Of a stretch of DNA of 64,000 nt, positions 1-9,113 are shown piece by piece (position 1 is the stretch's first letter; each line of letters opens with the position of its first letter). The DNA is from Sporomusaceae bacterium FL31 (lineage in GTDB: Bacteria; Bacillota; Negativicutes; DSM-1736; Dendrosporobacteraceae). The position numbers and the translations under genes were made by a program. The stretch is taken from the NCBI GenBank assembly GCA_003990955.1, contig BIFV01000008.1:303066-367065 (forward strand), in the 5' to 3' direction. Below the pieces are notes generated by a model, which worked only from the letters and a program-made list of their open reading frames with translations, was not told where the DNA came from and ran no database searches.

Positions 1-410
1 TTAGATAGTCCAAAATCCATAATTGTACAATTTTTTATATTATTTGCCTTAATGTTAGCTTTTAGAATTTCTCTATAATGATGAGTTGGTTCAAAAGAAA
101 TAACTTTTCCACTATCACCGGCTAATCTTGACAATAATACAGTATAATAACCAATATTTGCTCCTACATCTAAAACTACATCACCTTGTTTAATTAGTTT
201 TTTTACTACATTAGTACTATGAGGTTCAAAAATGCCAGTTTCCTTTATACATTTATCGATATATCCTTCATCATTAAGCCAAAAATAATCCCCGTATTTA
301 GTTTGGTATAAATTCCGTTTTTTCCCTTTATTAATTATTTTAGATTTTTCATTTTTTGTAGCTAAATTGCTAACCTTTCTAAGAATACGATTAAGAATAT
401 TGCAGCCCAT
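1..410 (-). CDS. FkbM-family methyltransferase, 3' end cut off by window
   Basis: About 136 N-terminal codons are visible; the gene runs off the left edge of the window. Near residue 80 there is an S-adenosylmethionine-binding motif I (VVLDVGANIGYYT), followed by an acidic FEP motif (SFEPTHHY). This pattern is typical of FkbM-type methyltransferases, which often O-methylate sugars of exported glycans. The ATG is one base after the wzt stop codon and an AAAGGA sequence lies about 12 bases upstream, so it is probably translated together with wzt as the last visible gene of the export operon. Its substrate cannot be told from sequence. Confidence 0.8.
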   Translation of the reverse strand, partial: MGCNILNRILRKVSNLATKNEKSKIINKGKKRNLYQTKYGDYFWLNDEGYIDKCIKETGIFEPHSTNVVKKLIKQGDVVLDVGANIGYYTVLLSRLAGDSGKVISFEPTHHYREILKANIKANNIKNCTIMDFGLS

Positions 411-411
411 T

Positions 412-1725
412 TTACATAACATTCCTTTCGCCATTGTCAACGTCTTTATCAGTTATCCACTTTAATATCGGAGCTATTTTACCACGAAATGTATCCCCTA
501 CATATGCACGATTATACATTCCAGTTGCATGGACATTTAGTAAGATTTTTATGCCATTAGGTAAGCATGATCGAACATTATGAATCCCAGCCCGAATGTA
601 CAATTGGTATGTTGTTGGTCCCAAGAAGTCTTTGGGGACCACTACCGTGGAAACATACTTCCCTGAAGTTACAATAGGAATGCCGTCGTTATCTTCATCG
701 TGAAAACTTCTAAATATCATTTCACCTGTCGCATCACATAAATCGATAAAAACTCTTAACCCGGTCTCTTGCCTTAAGATTTCGTAGCCTATTTGAATTT
801 CTAGTGTAGATCCACTTTTTACATTACCTACAACCATCTTTCCATCTTGAAATAAATTAACACTATTTAATCGAAAGCTAGGATCTATTGGTAAAGTAGA
901 TATTATTTCAGAAAGATTTTCTGTTAGGTTTGTTATTAGATCCGTCTCTAAATGCTGATCAATTACGCTATATACATCACTATCAAGGAATATTTCCCCT
1001 TTCTTTAACAGAATACATCTGTGACATAACTGTCGGATTGCTTGCATATTATGACTAACAAATAATACTGTTCGCCCTTCTTTACCCACATCTTGCATTT
1101 TTCCTAAGCACTTCTTTTGAAAAGCAGCATCTCCTACTGCCAATACTTCATCAACAATAAGAATCTCAGGATCTAAATGCGCTGCCACCGAAAAAGCCAA
1201 CCTTACATACATCCCCGAGGAATACCTTTTAACAGGAGTATCAATAAACTTACTTATTTCAGCAAATTCAACTATTTCATTAAACTTTCGATCAATCTCT
1301 ACCTTGCGCATTCCAAGAATCGTACCATTTAGATAAACATTTTCTCTCCCTGTTAGTTCAGGATGAAAGCCTGTCCCCACTTCTAACAAACTAGCGATCC
1401 GTCCTTTAATTTTTATTAAACCGCTTGTAGGACCGGTAACACGTGATAATATTTTGAGTAATGTAGATTTTCCAGCACCATTATGACCAATAATGCCTAC
1501 TATATCCCCTTGCTTTATATCAAATGAAACGTTCTTTAAAGCCCAAAAAGATTTGTTACTATCTAATTGCGATGCATCCCATTTATCAACTTGTAGGTTA
1601 GGATCTTCTTTTCCATTAACGCGAGCCCACAAGCTTTGAATATCACGGTATAAAGTACCAGAGCCAATAGTACCCAGTTGATATTGTTTGGATAAACTTT
1701 CAACTTTTATAACTATATTTGACAT
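412..1725 (-). CDS. wzt: Polysaccharide/O-antigen ABC exporter ATPase (Wzt-like)
   Basis: 437 residues. The N-terminal ABC ATPase has Walker A (GHNGAGKST, about residues 80-88), signature YSSGM (168-172) and Walker B ILIVDE (188-193). The stretch from about residue 270 to the end is a beta-rich extension of the Wzt C-terminal type, which in O-antigen exporters recognises the modified end of the glycan. It energises export of a lipid-linked polysaccharide through the Wzm-like permease encoded 14 bp upstream. An N-terminal extension of roughly 60 residues before the first ATPase strand is usual in this subfamily. The downstream methyltransferase fits a glycan-terminus modification that the extension could read, which is inference. 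Confidence 0.9.
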   Translation of the reverse strand: MSNIVIKVESLSKQYQLGTIGSGTLYRDIQSLWARVNGKEDPNLQVDKWDASQLDSNKSFWALKNVSFDIKQGDIVGIIGHNGAGKSTLLKILSRVTGPTSGLIKIKGRIASLLEVGTGFHPELTGRENVYLNGTILGMRKVEIDRKFNEIVEFAEISKFIDTPVKRYSSGMYVRLAFSVAAHLDPEILIVDEVLAVGDAAFQKKCLGKMQDVGKEGRTVLFVSHNMQAIRQLCHRCILLKKGEIFLDSDVYSVIDQHLETDLITNLTENLSEIISTLPIDPSFRLNSVNLFQDGKMVVGNVKSGSTLEIQIGYEILRQETGLRVFIDLCDATGEMIFRSFHDEDNDGIPIVTSGKYVSTVVVPKDFLGPTTYQLYIRAGIHNVRSCLPNGIKILLNVHATGMYNRAYVGDTFRGKIAPILKWITDKDVDNGERNVM

Positions 1726-1739
1726 AAAAACCTCACTTA

Positions 1740-2594
1740 TCAGATTGTGTCCATAAAGTTTTTTTCTACTTTACTGAATAAAACAACTCCAAATATTAGG
1801 AAAACGATAGTAATTGTTCCACTCATCCCCCAATACCACAGTGGAATCATCTGACCACCAAGAAAAGCATACCGAAAAATCTCAACAATTGCGGTCATTG
1901 GATTGAAAATTAAGACCCAGTTCATAAAACCTGACGCCATTGATACAGGGTATACTATTGGTGTAGCATACATCCAAAGCTGAACGCCAAAAGAAACTAA
2001 TAAACTCAAGTCCCGATACTTCGTTGTCATAGAGGACACAATAATACCACAACTTAACCCTAAGCATGCTAATTGTATGAGTAATATGGGAGTAACTAAA
2101 ATCCAGAAATTGGGGCTTATGAGTGCACCGTTATGAAGAAAAAATATTAGCAAGACTAAAAAGAGTATAAATTGAATTCCGAAAGATAACATATTGGTAA
2201 TCACTGCAGCCATAGGTATGACAAGCCTTGGAAAATACACCTTACCAAAAATCCCTGCATTTGCCACAAAAGTATTTGCCGTGGTGTTTAAACAAGATGA
2301 AAAATAATTCCACATAATAGTTCCTGACAAATAAAAAAGTATCTGCGGCAATCCGTTTGTTGGCAACTTGGCAATTTGCCCAAAAACAACAGTAAAAACA
2401 ATAGTAGTTAACAAAGGTTGTAGGAAAAACCATAATGGTCCTAATATAGTTTGTTTGTAAAACGCAACAAAGTCACGTCTGACCATCATTAATATCAAAT
2501 CTCTATATTGCCATAGTTCTTTTAGATTTATTTGGAACCACCCATTATTGGGTTTAATTATACTAGTCCATTCTTCTTTATAACTAAGGCTCAT
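1740..2594 (-). CDS. wzm: Polysaccharide ABC exporter permease (Wzm-like, ABC-2)
   Basis: 284 residues with six predicted hydrophobic segments, the ABC-2 layout. A cytoplasmic amphipathic N-terminus containing LILMMVRRDFVAFYKQTILGP precedes the first membrane span; this is the conserved entry region of polysaccharide exporter permeases. It forms the inner-membrane channel with the Wzt-like ATPase encoded immediately downstream. The ATG has a strong AGGAGG ribosome site. The C-terminus keeps the basic/hydrophobic tail (FSKVEKNFMDTI) common in the family. The exported glycan is probably built on the undecaprenyl carrier primed by the upstream WbaP-like transferase. Confidence 0.9.
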   Translation of the reverse strand: MSLSYKEEWTSIIKPNNGWFQINLKELWQYRDLILMMVRRDFVAFYKQTILGPLWFFLQPLLTTIVFTVVFGQIAKLPTNGLPQILFYLSGTIMWNYFSSCLNTTANTFVANAGIFGKVYFPRLVIPMAAVITNMLSFGIQFILFLVLLIFFLHNGALISPNFWILVTPILLIQLACLGLSCGIIVSSMTTKYRDLSLLVSFGVQLWMYATPIVYPVSMASGFMNWVLIFNPMTAIVEIFRYAFLGGQMIPLWYWGMSGTITIVFLIFGVVLFSKVEKNFMDTI

Positions 2595-2661
2595 AGTTTA
2601 CCTCCTAAAAGTCAATTGTAAAAAACACAAACTAAGGCTACACACATCACATGATTTAGCC

Positions 2662-4131
2662 CTAATAAGCACCCTTTCTTGCCAAAACAACCTGAACGGT
2701 TTTCATCAGCAACACTAAGTCCAACCATATTGACCAATTTCTCACATACCAGGAATCTATCTTTACTCGTTCAGAATAGTCAATATCGTTACGACCGCCC
2801 ACCTGCCACATTCCTGTAATACCCGGGCGTACCATATAGTAATCATGAATGTAATCCCCATATCTAAGCACCTCTTCCCGAATAATGGGCCTAGGCCCAA
2901 CTAAGCTCATTTCACCCCGTAAAACATTGAGTACTTGCGGAAGTTCATCTAAACTCGTCTTACGTAAAAAGCATCCTACGCGCGTGATGCGAGGATCTTT
3001 CTTTAACTTAAAGTCCCGTTGCCACTCTTCTCGAGCCTCTGGATTTGCTTCTAAATAACTCCTGAGTACGTCTTGAGCGTTTGGAACCATGGTGCGGAAT
3101 TTATAGCAAGGAAAAGATTTGCCATCTTTTCCAACCCGTATATGTCTAAAAATAACAGGACCAGGGGAATCGATATAAATCAATGCAACTAACAGTACCA
3201 CAAGTGGCAGTATTACAATAAATCCAACTAAACTACTAAGAAAATCAAAGCTATACTTAAATAGTCGATTATAAATATTAGCCAGATTATTTCGCACTTT
3301 AAGTAACACGGTTTTTTCATTGAATAAAGTCTCTAGCTCCATACTACTTACCGGAACTCCAAATAAATCAGGCACAAAGGCTATCTTTCTGACATGTGGC
3401 TGCAATCGGTGTATTAGATTCAATAGCTTTTCTCTCCCAATTCCAGGCGCCGCTATAATAACATTTTTTACTCCAGATCGCTTAATCGCATCTTCTGCAT
3501 TAACAAATGTTCCAATAATAGGAAATCGCGTTTTTATTGACGCACTTGGATTATCTTCGATAACACCGACAACTTTATACCCAAGACCAGCATCTTGATG
3601 GAAAGAGGCTAATAAAAGTTCGGCTGTCTTACCCGCACCAATCAGAATAACGGGTAGCTGAAAAAGACCTAACTTATTGAGTATCTTCTTTAAGGAATAT
3701 CGAACAATAGCCAAAGATGAAAAACTAAAAACCCAGAGTAAAAATATGAATATGCGAGAAACTTCCTTAGTAACTCCAGCAAAATACATGATTACAATAA
3801 TAGATAGCACCGCATAAGTACTAGCCTTAAATAATTTCTCGGTCATTTGCCAAAATGGCATTCTTCGTATATGCATACGGTCAAAGTGTAAAAAAAACAA
3901 GAATATAAGCGGAATAACTATATACACATAAATATCAGGCATTTCAAAATTCGACAAAAAAAGCGGAACAATAGAGTCTCTTAGAAAAAAGGCGACACCC
4001 TCTCCAACTAAAAGTGCAATATAGTCCGCAAAAATTAAAATTACTGGCAATATGAACGAAGTATACTTTTCAAAAAATGTAATTCGAATAGCATTAAAGT
4101 TTAAATCAGTATTAATTATTTTGCTAGTCAC
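2662..4131 (-). CDS. wbaP: Undecaprenyl-phosphate sugar phosphotransferase (WbaP-like)
   Basis: 489 residues from the chosen GTG. The protein has N-terminal membrane spans, a nucleotide-binding-like middle ([15 protein letters not shown]) and a C-terminal bacterial sugar transferase domain. That domain contains [38 protein letters not shown] and [15 protein letters not shown]. It transfers a sugar-1-phosphate (galactose or glucose in known members) to undecaprenyl phosphate to start a glycan chain. An ATG lies 21 bases further upstream, but it has no SD, whereas GGAGGGG sits 9 bases before the GTG, inside the longer reading. It heads the wbaP-wzm-wzt-fkbM unit and has a promoter at 4181-4205. 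Confidence 0.88.
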   Translation of the reverse strand: MTSKIINTDLNFNAIRITFFEKYTSFILPVILIFADYIALLVGEGVAFFLRDSIVPLFLSNFEMPDIYVYIVIPLIFLFFLHFDRMHIRRMPFWQMTEKLFKASTYAVLSIIVIMYFAGVTKEVSRIFIFLLWVFSFSSLAIVRYSLKKILNKLGLFQLPVILIGAGKTAELLLASFHQDAGLGYKVVGVIEDNPSASIKTRFPIIGTFVNAEDAIKRSGVKNVIIAAPGIGREKLLNLIHRLQPHVRKIAFVPDLFGVPVSSMELETLFNEKTVLLKVRNNLANIYNRLFKYSFDFLSSLVGFIVILPLVVLLVALIYIDSPGPVIFRHIRVGKDGKSFPCYKFRTMVPNAQDVLRSYLEANPEAREEWQRDFKLKKDPRITRVGCFLRKTSLDELPQVLNVLRGEMSLVGPRPIIREEVLRYGDYIHDYYMVRPGITGMWQVGGRNDIDYSERVKIDSWYVRNWSIWLDLVLLMKTVQVVLARKGAY

Positions 4132-4180
4132 AACAATAGTCCCCTCCGCCATTCTTGGAAGTGTCTTTGAATATTCTAAT

Positions 4181-4205
4181 ATTCTACAAAATTATACACA
4201 TTCCT
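4181..4205 (-). promoter_or_regulatory. Sigma-H-like promoter of wbaP operon
   Basis: On the minus strand, AGGAATG, 11 bases, then GTAGAAT: this matches AGGAWWW-N11-RNNGAAT. The -10 element is about 50 bases before the GTG start. A TATAAT inside the spacer has no good -35 partner. Same geometry as the other promoters of this class in the window. Confidence 0.6.
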
Positions 4206-4257
4206 TTTGGCAATTTATGTTTTAGTTTGCACGATTCGGACAATTGTCAACAATTAT

Positions 4258-5412
4258 TCAAACTTCCTTTACAAATAATAATCCCAAAGTAAACCAATAC
4301 ATTTTAATTACCCCAGAATTGCCAAAATTAAATTCCGTTAATCCTTGAACTAACAAGCTTATAGTAACGAGAAATACGGCAAAAGCCCACTTACTCCCCA
4401 ACATATATCTTTGATATGAAGTAAATAATATGTATCCAAATAAGTACGCAAATGAAGCAAATCCAATAATACCAGTCTCTGCTAGTATTTGTAAATAATT
4501 GTTGTGAGCATGGCCTAAATCACGTTCTTTTGCATGAGGTGATATATAGATATTGTGATATTGCTCGGCAAAGTTTTCTGCCCCCACACCTGTTAAAGGA
4601 TGATCTTTAAACATATGCCATGCACTAGACCATAATAATAGTCTTTCCGAATTAGACTGATACTGCATATCAACAATCGTTAGAACTCTATTATAGATGG
4701 CGGGATTGTTTATAGCTACTGCCGTAAACAAGGCTAATGAGGTTAGCAAAATAATGATTACCTTACGATTATTCTTGCTCATAAATCCAAATATTGGTAG
4801 TACGATAACTATTGCAATCCAAGCGCCACGCGTACCATTAAGAATCAAAGCCGCAAATGAAAATAATAAAGCAATAAGCATAAAGGTTTTAGTTTCATTA
4901 CTAATTGAACTATCTTCCACCCCCAATACTAACATCAGTGGAATCATTTGTATGAGATATCCCGCAAAAGCCATTGGATGAGAGCTAAATGCAGAAGCAC
5001 GATAATTTCCCTGGATACCTTGACCAAGTGCATACACATCAGCGATCAGTATAGAGATTACCATCAATGTTATTATTGCTCGAACTTGCTGCTTATCTCT
5101 GATAAATATGGTTGCTAAAAAAAATGGGAAGAATCGATAGAAATATGTCCATAGTCTATTTAAGCTTATAAGTAAATCATGGGCAAAAATAGAGGACAAT
5201 AATACGGAAAATAAAAAAATTATTATTGCGAAAATCAATCCTCTATCCCAATTGGGTTTTACAGGACTAATACCATGTCTTACAACTCCTAGAATTGAAG
5301 CACAAATAATGGCTATATTACCTCCAGCAATAGAAATACTTGATGTAAAGGCAAAAAAAAGAAGCATATAATAAATTGCTTTATCCAAATTATCAATCTT
5401 AAACATAACCAT
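4258..5412 (-). CDS. O-antigen ligase/polymerase family membrane protein (WaaL-like)
   Basis: 384 residues and roughly ten to twelve hydrophobic segments. A periplasmic loop contains GVGAENFAEQYHNIYISPHAKERDLGHAHNNYLQILAETG, with the basic and His-rich H-NNYL-E-G motif of the Wzy_C/O-antigen ligase family. Such proteins join a preassembled undecaprenyl-linked glycan to the lipid A core, or polymerise repeats. Its place at the end of the heptose core operon, next to the Wzm/Wzt exporter genes, favours a ligase. The ATG is preceded by AGGGA at 5 bases. The sequence does not separate ligase from polymerase. Confidence 0.8.
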   Translation of the reverse strand: MVMFKIDNLDKAIYYMLLFFAFTSSISIAGGNIAIICASILGVVRHGISPVKPNWDRGLIFAIIIFLFSVLLSSIFAHDLLISLNRLWTYFYRFFPFFLATIFIRDKQQVRAIITLMVISILIADVYALGQGIQGNYRASAFSSHPMAFAGYLIQMIPLMLVLGVEDSSISNETKTFMLIALLFSFAALILNGTRGAWIAIVIVLPIFGFMSKNNRKVIIILLTSLALFTAVAINNPAIYNRVLTIVDMQYQSNSERLLLWSSAWHMFKDHPLTGVGAENFAEQYHNIYISPHAKERDLGHAHNNYLQILAETGIIGFASFAYLFGYILFTSYQRYMLGSKWAFAVFLVTISLLVQGLTEFNFGNSGVIKMYWFTLGLLFVKEV

Positions 5413-5432
5413 TCATTCCCTACATAAATATT

Positions 5433-6572
5433 TCACTTGCTATTCACAAGCTCATAAAAAATCTTTTCCGTATTTAAACCCATATACTCTAGAGAAAAGC
5501 GCTCTTGGGCTACTCTCTTTCCATTTTCCCCAAGTCGGTGACATAATTGCTTATCATTAATTAACTTTTCTATTTTAAGAGCTAAATCTTGTGATGAGCC
5601 TGTTTTAACCCATAATCCGTTTACACTATCATCTATGATCTCTTTTTGACCACCTGTGATCGTAGTAACAACAGGCTTTGCCGCGGCTAGTGCTTCGCAT
5701 AAGACTAAGCCAAAACTTTCTGGACCAACAGATGGAAACACCAAGATATCTATAACATTCATCCATGTGGAAACATCTTTCTGAAACCCATTAAAGGTGA
5801 CATTCTCAGCCAAATCCAAATGTAAAATTTTCACTTTCAACGCATTCAGAAAGTTAATATCATCTACATCGCCAAATATGGCAAGGTGTAATTTGGGATA
5901 TCTTCTAATTAAAATCCCGAGAGATTCTATTGCAACATCTACGCCTTTTTGCGGATGAATCCGGCCAAAAAAACCTAATAGACAATGCTCTTTCGTTAGT
6001 CCGAGTGAATTTCTCTTTGACTCTCTTAATGTGGTATCCTGGCTTTTATGATTAAATTCGTTAACATCAATACCGTTATATACCACAGGAGCCTTTCTTT
6101 CAGCAATATATGGGTTGTCTTGTAAGAATTTTTCCTGCAAGTTTTTTGAAACACATATTGAAGCCCCAAGCTTTTTATAAAACCATTGATGAAGTAAATC
6201 TTTTTTTACTTGTCTATTTTTATCATGCCTCGTCGCCACAACCACACCTCGTCCTGCAATTGTCGAAGCAACGAGCGCCATCCAAGTATCTTTACCACCA
6301 TGGGTATGGATAATATCGATTCGGTTGTCTTTTATTACCCTTACCAGATAAGGAATCCACCGAGCGCTAATAGCGTCTTTAGAAAGAGACAATCTATGCA
6401 CCTTACACACATTCTCAAACCGCTCGGATATGGGAAGATCTCTTGTTATGAGTTCGACATGATGACCATTTCTTTTTAACCATGATATGAGATTATATAC
6501 ATGTTGCGCTGTACCAGCCCAACCTGCGAAGGGAAAAATCTCCATGATCCTAAGCAATTTTTGTTTGTGCAA
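5433..6572 (-). CDS. Glycosyltransferase family 4 (GT-B fold)
   Basis: 379 residues from a TTG start. The N-terminal Rossmann half contains FPFAGWAGTAQHVYNL; the C-terminal half has LGFFGRIHPQKGVDVAIESL and the donor-binding PSVGPESFGLVLCEALAAAKPVV, in which the E-x7-E pattern of retaining GT4 enzymes is visible. The TTG at 6572 lies 8 bases after GGAG in AGAGGAGAAAG. An in-frame TTG 18 bases further upstream would place that SD inside the coding region, and an ATG 27 bases downstream has only a weak SD. It probably adds a core or O-antigen sugar; donor and acceptor are unknown. Confidence 0.85.
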   Translation of the reverse strand: MHKQKLLRIMEIFPFAGWAGTAQHVYNLISWLKRNGHHVELITRDLPISERFENVCKVHRLSLSKDAISARWIPYLVRVIKDNRIDIIHTHGGKDTWMALVASTIAGRGVVVATRHDKNRQVKKDLLHQWFYKKLGASICVSKNLQEKFLQDNPYIAERKAPVVYNGIDVNEFNHKSQDTTLRESKRNSLGLTKEHCLLGFFGRIHPQKGVDVAIESLGILIRRYPKLHLAIFGDVDDINFLNALKVKILHLDLAENVTFNGFQKDVSTWMNVIDILVFPSVGPESFGLVLCEALAAAKPVVTTITGGQKEIIDDSVNGLWVKTGSSQDLALKIEKLINDKQLCHRLGENGKRVAQERFSLEYMGLNTEKIFYELVNSK

Positions 6573-6606
6573 TAGACTTTCTCCTCTCAAGCATTAATAC
6601 ACGGAT

Positions 6607-7650
6607 TTATTTTTCCAGTAGTCTATTTACCTCGTTTAAGACATGAGCAACACTTATCTCTTCAACACAATATTTCATAGGACAGTTTTCTGGACTCTCG
6701 ACCTGCGGGCAGTCTTGCTTTCGTATTGTTACCGCCACACTGCGCTCATTGAGTGGATACCATCTTTTCTCTGATACACACCGAAATATTCCTACTATTG
6801 GCACAGACGTTGTGGCGGCAATGTGCATTCCCCCGGTATCAATAGTAATAAGAAGATCACTCATTTCCATTAATGCTGCATAATCGATCAAATTCGTTCT
6901 GCCACAAAAATTCGCTATTGGTACAGACGACTTAGTAATGACCTCTTCGGCATAAGTGTAGTCTTCAGGAGCTCCAACGATATAAAAGGCAGCCTCATAA
7001 CGACTGGATAATTCTCTGACTAGCTCTACGAACTTTTCCTGCGGCCAGTTTTTTAAATAGTAGGTACCTTTTACACATAGAGCAATCTTCTTTTTAGCTT
7101 TAGGCAAAGATTGCAATAACACTTCGGCTTTGAACTTATGTTCTTCTGTTATTGTCCCAATAACTGGCCGACCATTACCTTGCCGCTTGAAGAATCCTTT
7201 GATAATGTCCTGGAAAAGTTGCGACTGGTGGGTATTCAAAAAATCATCTGAGGTATGAATAATATCGGTATAGAATTTGGTAACCCAACTAGCTTTATTA
7301 TCAAAAATTCGATCCGGAGCTACTCGCACAGGTATGCCTGCAAATAAAGTAAGCAATGCTGGACGTAACTTCCGATCAAAGGTAATAACTAAATCGAAGT
7401 TTCGACCGCGAATATCCTGTAGTAATTCCCACATTGATCTCCACGACTTTTGTTTCTCTTTATATTTGAAGACAATGACTTCATCAATGATAGAATTATT
7501 ATAGACGACCTCAGCTGCTGACGGCTTTACCATCATTGTGATTTTTGCATCTGGACACATTTGTTTTAACAGCGCAACTGCACTAGTCGACAGCACGACA
7601 TCCCCAATATTCACCAGAGAATGTATCAATATATTTTTATATTGCAGCAT
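6607..7650 (-). CDS. Glycosyltransferase family 9 (heptosyltransferase family)
   Basis: 347 residues. Family 9 hallmarks are the N-terminal ILIHSLVNIGDVVLSTSAV, the acceptor-side LVITFDRKLRPALLTLFAG and the C-terminal LLITIDTGGMHIAATTSVPIVGIF, which binds ADP-heptose in characterised members. The start is ATG 7650, preceded by AGGTTGGAG and overlapping the end of gmhB by 14 bp; the longer open frame lacks family similarity. A Cys cluster (QDCPQVESPENCPMKYC) near the end resembles those in the other family 9 genes here. It is one of four family 9 genes in the operon and its exact linkage is unknown. Confidence 0.85.
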   Translation of the reverse strand: MLQYKNILIHSLVNIGDVVLSTSAVALLKQMCPDAKITMMVKPSAAEVVYNNSIIDEVIVFKYKEKQKSWRSMWELLQDIRGRNFDLVITFDRKLRPALLTLFAGIPVRVAPDRIFDNKASWVTKFYTDIIHTSDDFLNTHQSQLFQDIIKGFFKRQGNGRPVIGTITEEHKFKAEVLLQSLPKAKKKIALCVKGTYYLKNWPQEKFVELVRELSSRYEAAFYIVGAPEDYTYAEEVITKSSVPIANFCGRTNLIDYAALMEMSDLLITIDTGGMHIAATTSVPIVGIFRCVSEKRWYPLNERSVAVTIRKQDCPQVESPENCPMKYCVEEISVAHVLNEVNRLLEK

Positions 7651-8152
7651 GCTCCAACCTCTCTTTAATAAAATCATAAAGATTGCCGCCTTTAAATAAA
7701 AAACCAGATAAACCTGCCGCCTGCGCTGCTTCAAGATCAGATTTTCGATCTCCAACGATAAAAGATTTATTAAGGTTTATCGGCCACTCGGCAATAGCCT
7801 TTAAAATCATCCCTGGTTTAGGTTTACGACAAGTACAGTCTGCGCGATATTGTTCTATTTTTCCTTCTGTATGGTGGGGACAATAATAAAAATCATCAAT
7901 ATGAGCATTATGTCTTCCCAATTCCTGGTTCATCCATGAGTGAAGAGTTCTAACATCGGCCTCACAATAAAAATCTCGTGCTACACCGCTCTGGTTAGTA
8001 ATAACAAAAACCCAATATCCATGATCATTAAAATATTTGATCGCTTGTATGGCACCATCAATCCACTGAAAGTCTTCTTTTCTATAAAGATAACCGATAT
8101 CGTGATTTAATACTCCGTCCCGGTCGAAGAAAACGGCCGGTCTCTTATTCAT
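7637..8152 (-). CDS. gmhB: D-glycero-beta-D-manno-heptose-1,7-bisphosphate 7-phosphatase
   Basis: 171 residues, HAD superfamily. Visible motifs are the nucleophile loop FFDRDGVLN, motif II ITNQSGVARD, the zinc-binding set YYCPHH...CTCRKPKPG, and the C-terminal FIVGDRKSDLEAA. It removes the 7-phosphate from heptose bisphosphate in ADP-heptose synthesis. The ATG at 8152 has GGAGGG 10 bases upstream and overlaps the end of hldD by 8 bp. The length matches GmhB, so the longer frame reaching back to 8194 is not used. Confidence 0.93.
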   Translation of the reverse strand: MNKRPAVFFDRDGVLNHDIGYLYRKEDFQWIDGAIQAIKYFNDHGYWVFVITNQSGVARDFYCEADVRTLHSWMNQELGRHNAHIDDFYYCPHHTEGKIEQYRADCTCRKPKPGMILKAIAEWPINLNKSFIVGDRKSDLEAAQAAGLSGFLFKGGNLYDFIKERLEHAAI

Positions 8153-9113
8153 AGGTATAATACCCTCCATTATCAATAAACTGGCAATATTCATGGACTG
8201 CTTTCTCTAGTGGATGAAATCCTTCGTTATATCCAACAGCTAATAACTTAGTCAGATCAGCTTGAGTATAGCTTTGATACTTACCTTTGAGTACTTCTGG
8301 GAAATCGACGTATTCGATATGGCCTTTACCAAAATAGCTAACGACAGCCTGAGCTACAGCGTTAAAAGTACTCGCCTGCCCAGTCCCACAGTTATATACC
8401 CCACTGGCAGCACCAGTCTTCCAAAACCATAGATTTATTTTTACTAAATCTTTAACATAAATAAAATCCCGTAATTGCTCGCCATCCCCATAGCCTTCTA
8501 TGCCTTTAAACAATTTTACATAGCCATTCTCTCTGATTTGCTGATAGAATTGATATACGATCGAAGCCATTTTTCCCTTATGCTGTTCTTGCGGTCCATA
8601 AACGTTAAAGTATTTTAAGCCAACAACTTGGCTTTTGGCGCTTGGAAGAACTTGTCTTACATAACGGTCAAATGCGAGCTTTGAAAAAGCATAGATATTA
8701 AGCGCACTCTCACATCCATCTTCCTCGCGGAAACCATTCTTGCCGTTCCCATAAGTAGAAGCTGATGACGCATAGAAAAAGGCGATACGATGGTCTAAAC
8801 AAAAATGCAATAATCTTTTCGAATAGTCATAGTTCGTTTCCATCATATAATTACAATCATATTCCATGGTATCAGAGCAAGCTCCCTGATGGAACACGGC
8901 TTCGATATTGCTTCCGTTATACACGCCCTCCTCAATCTCACGAATAAAATCGTCTTTATGACGGTAATCTAAATAACGTAAGCCGATTAGATTTTTGAAT
9001 TTTTCACCTGTATCCAAATCATCGACTATTAATATGTTGTTATAGCCTTGCTCATTTAAACCTTTTACCAGATTACTACCGATGAAACCGGCTCCTCCAG
9101 TTACAATAATCAT
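8145..9113 (-). CDS. hldD: ADP-L-glycero-D-manno-heptose 6-epimerase
   Basis: 322 residues, short-chain dehydrogenase fold. The NADP-binding GGAGFIGSN lies at the N-terminus, the catalytic YAFSK follows an SAST-like serine segment, and the C-terminal GVYNCGTGQASTFN is typical of HldD/RfaD. It converts ADP-D-glycero- to ADP-L-glycero-beta-D-manno-heptose, the donor for core heptosyltransferases. The ATG has GGGAGG upstream and overlaps the kinase stop in an ATGA, so the two are translationally coupled. Confidence 0.95.
   Translation of the reverse strand: MIIVTGGAGFIGSNLVKGLNEQGYNNILIVDDLDTGEKFKNLIGLRYLDYRHKDDFIREIEEGVYNGSNIEAVFHQGACSDTMEYDCNYMMETNYDYSKRLLHFCLDHRIAFFYASSASTYGNGKNGFREEDGCESALNIYAFSKLAFDRYVRQVLPSAKSQVVGLKYFNVYGPQEQHKGKMASIVYQFYQQIRENGYVKLFKGIEGYGDGEQLRDFIYVKDLVKINLWFWKTGAASGVYNCGTGQASTFNAVAQAVVSYFGKGHIEYVDFPEVLKGKYQSYTQADLTKLLAVGYNEGFHPLEKAVHEYCQFIDNGGYYTYE

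Noticed and set aside
2662..4152. ATG at 4152 as start of wbaP
   Set aside because: No SD upstream, and the strong GGAGGGG lies inside the extra codons at proper distance from GTG 4131.
4191..4196. TATAAT on the minus strand upstream of wbaP taken as a sigma-70 -10
   Set aside because: Its -35 partner is poor (AAAACA) and it lies inside the spacer of a full AGGAATG-N11-GTAGAAT promoter.
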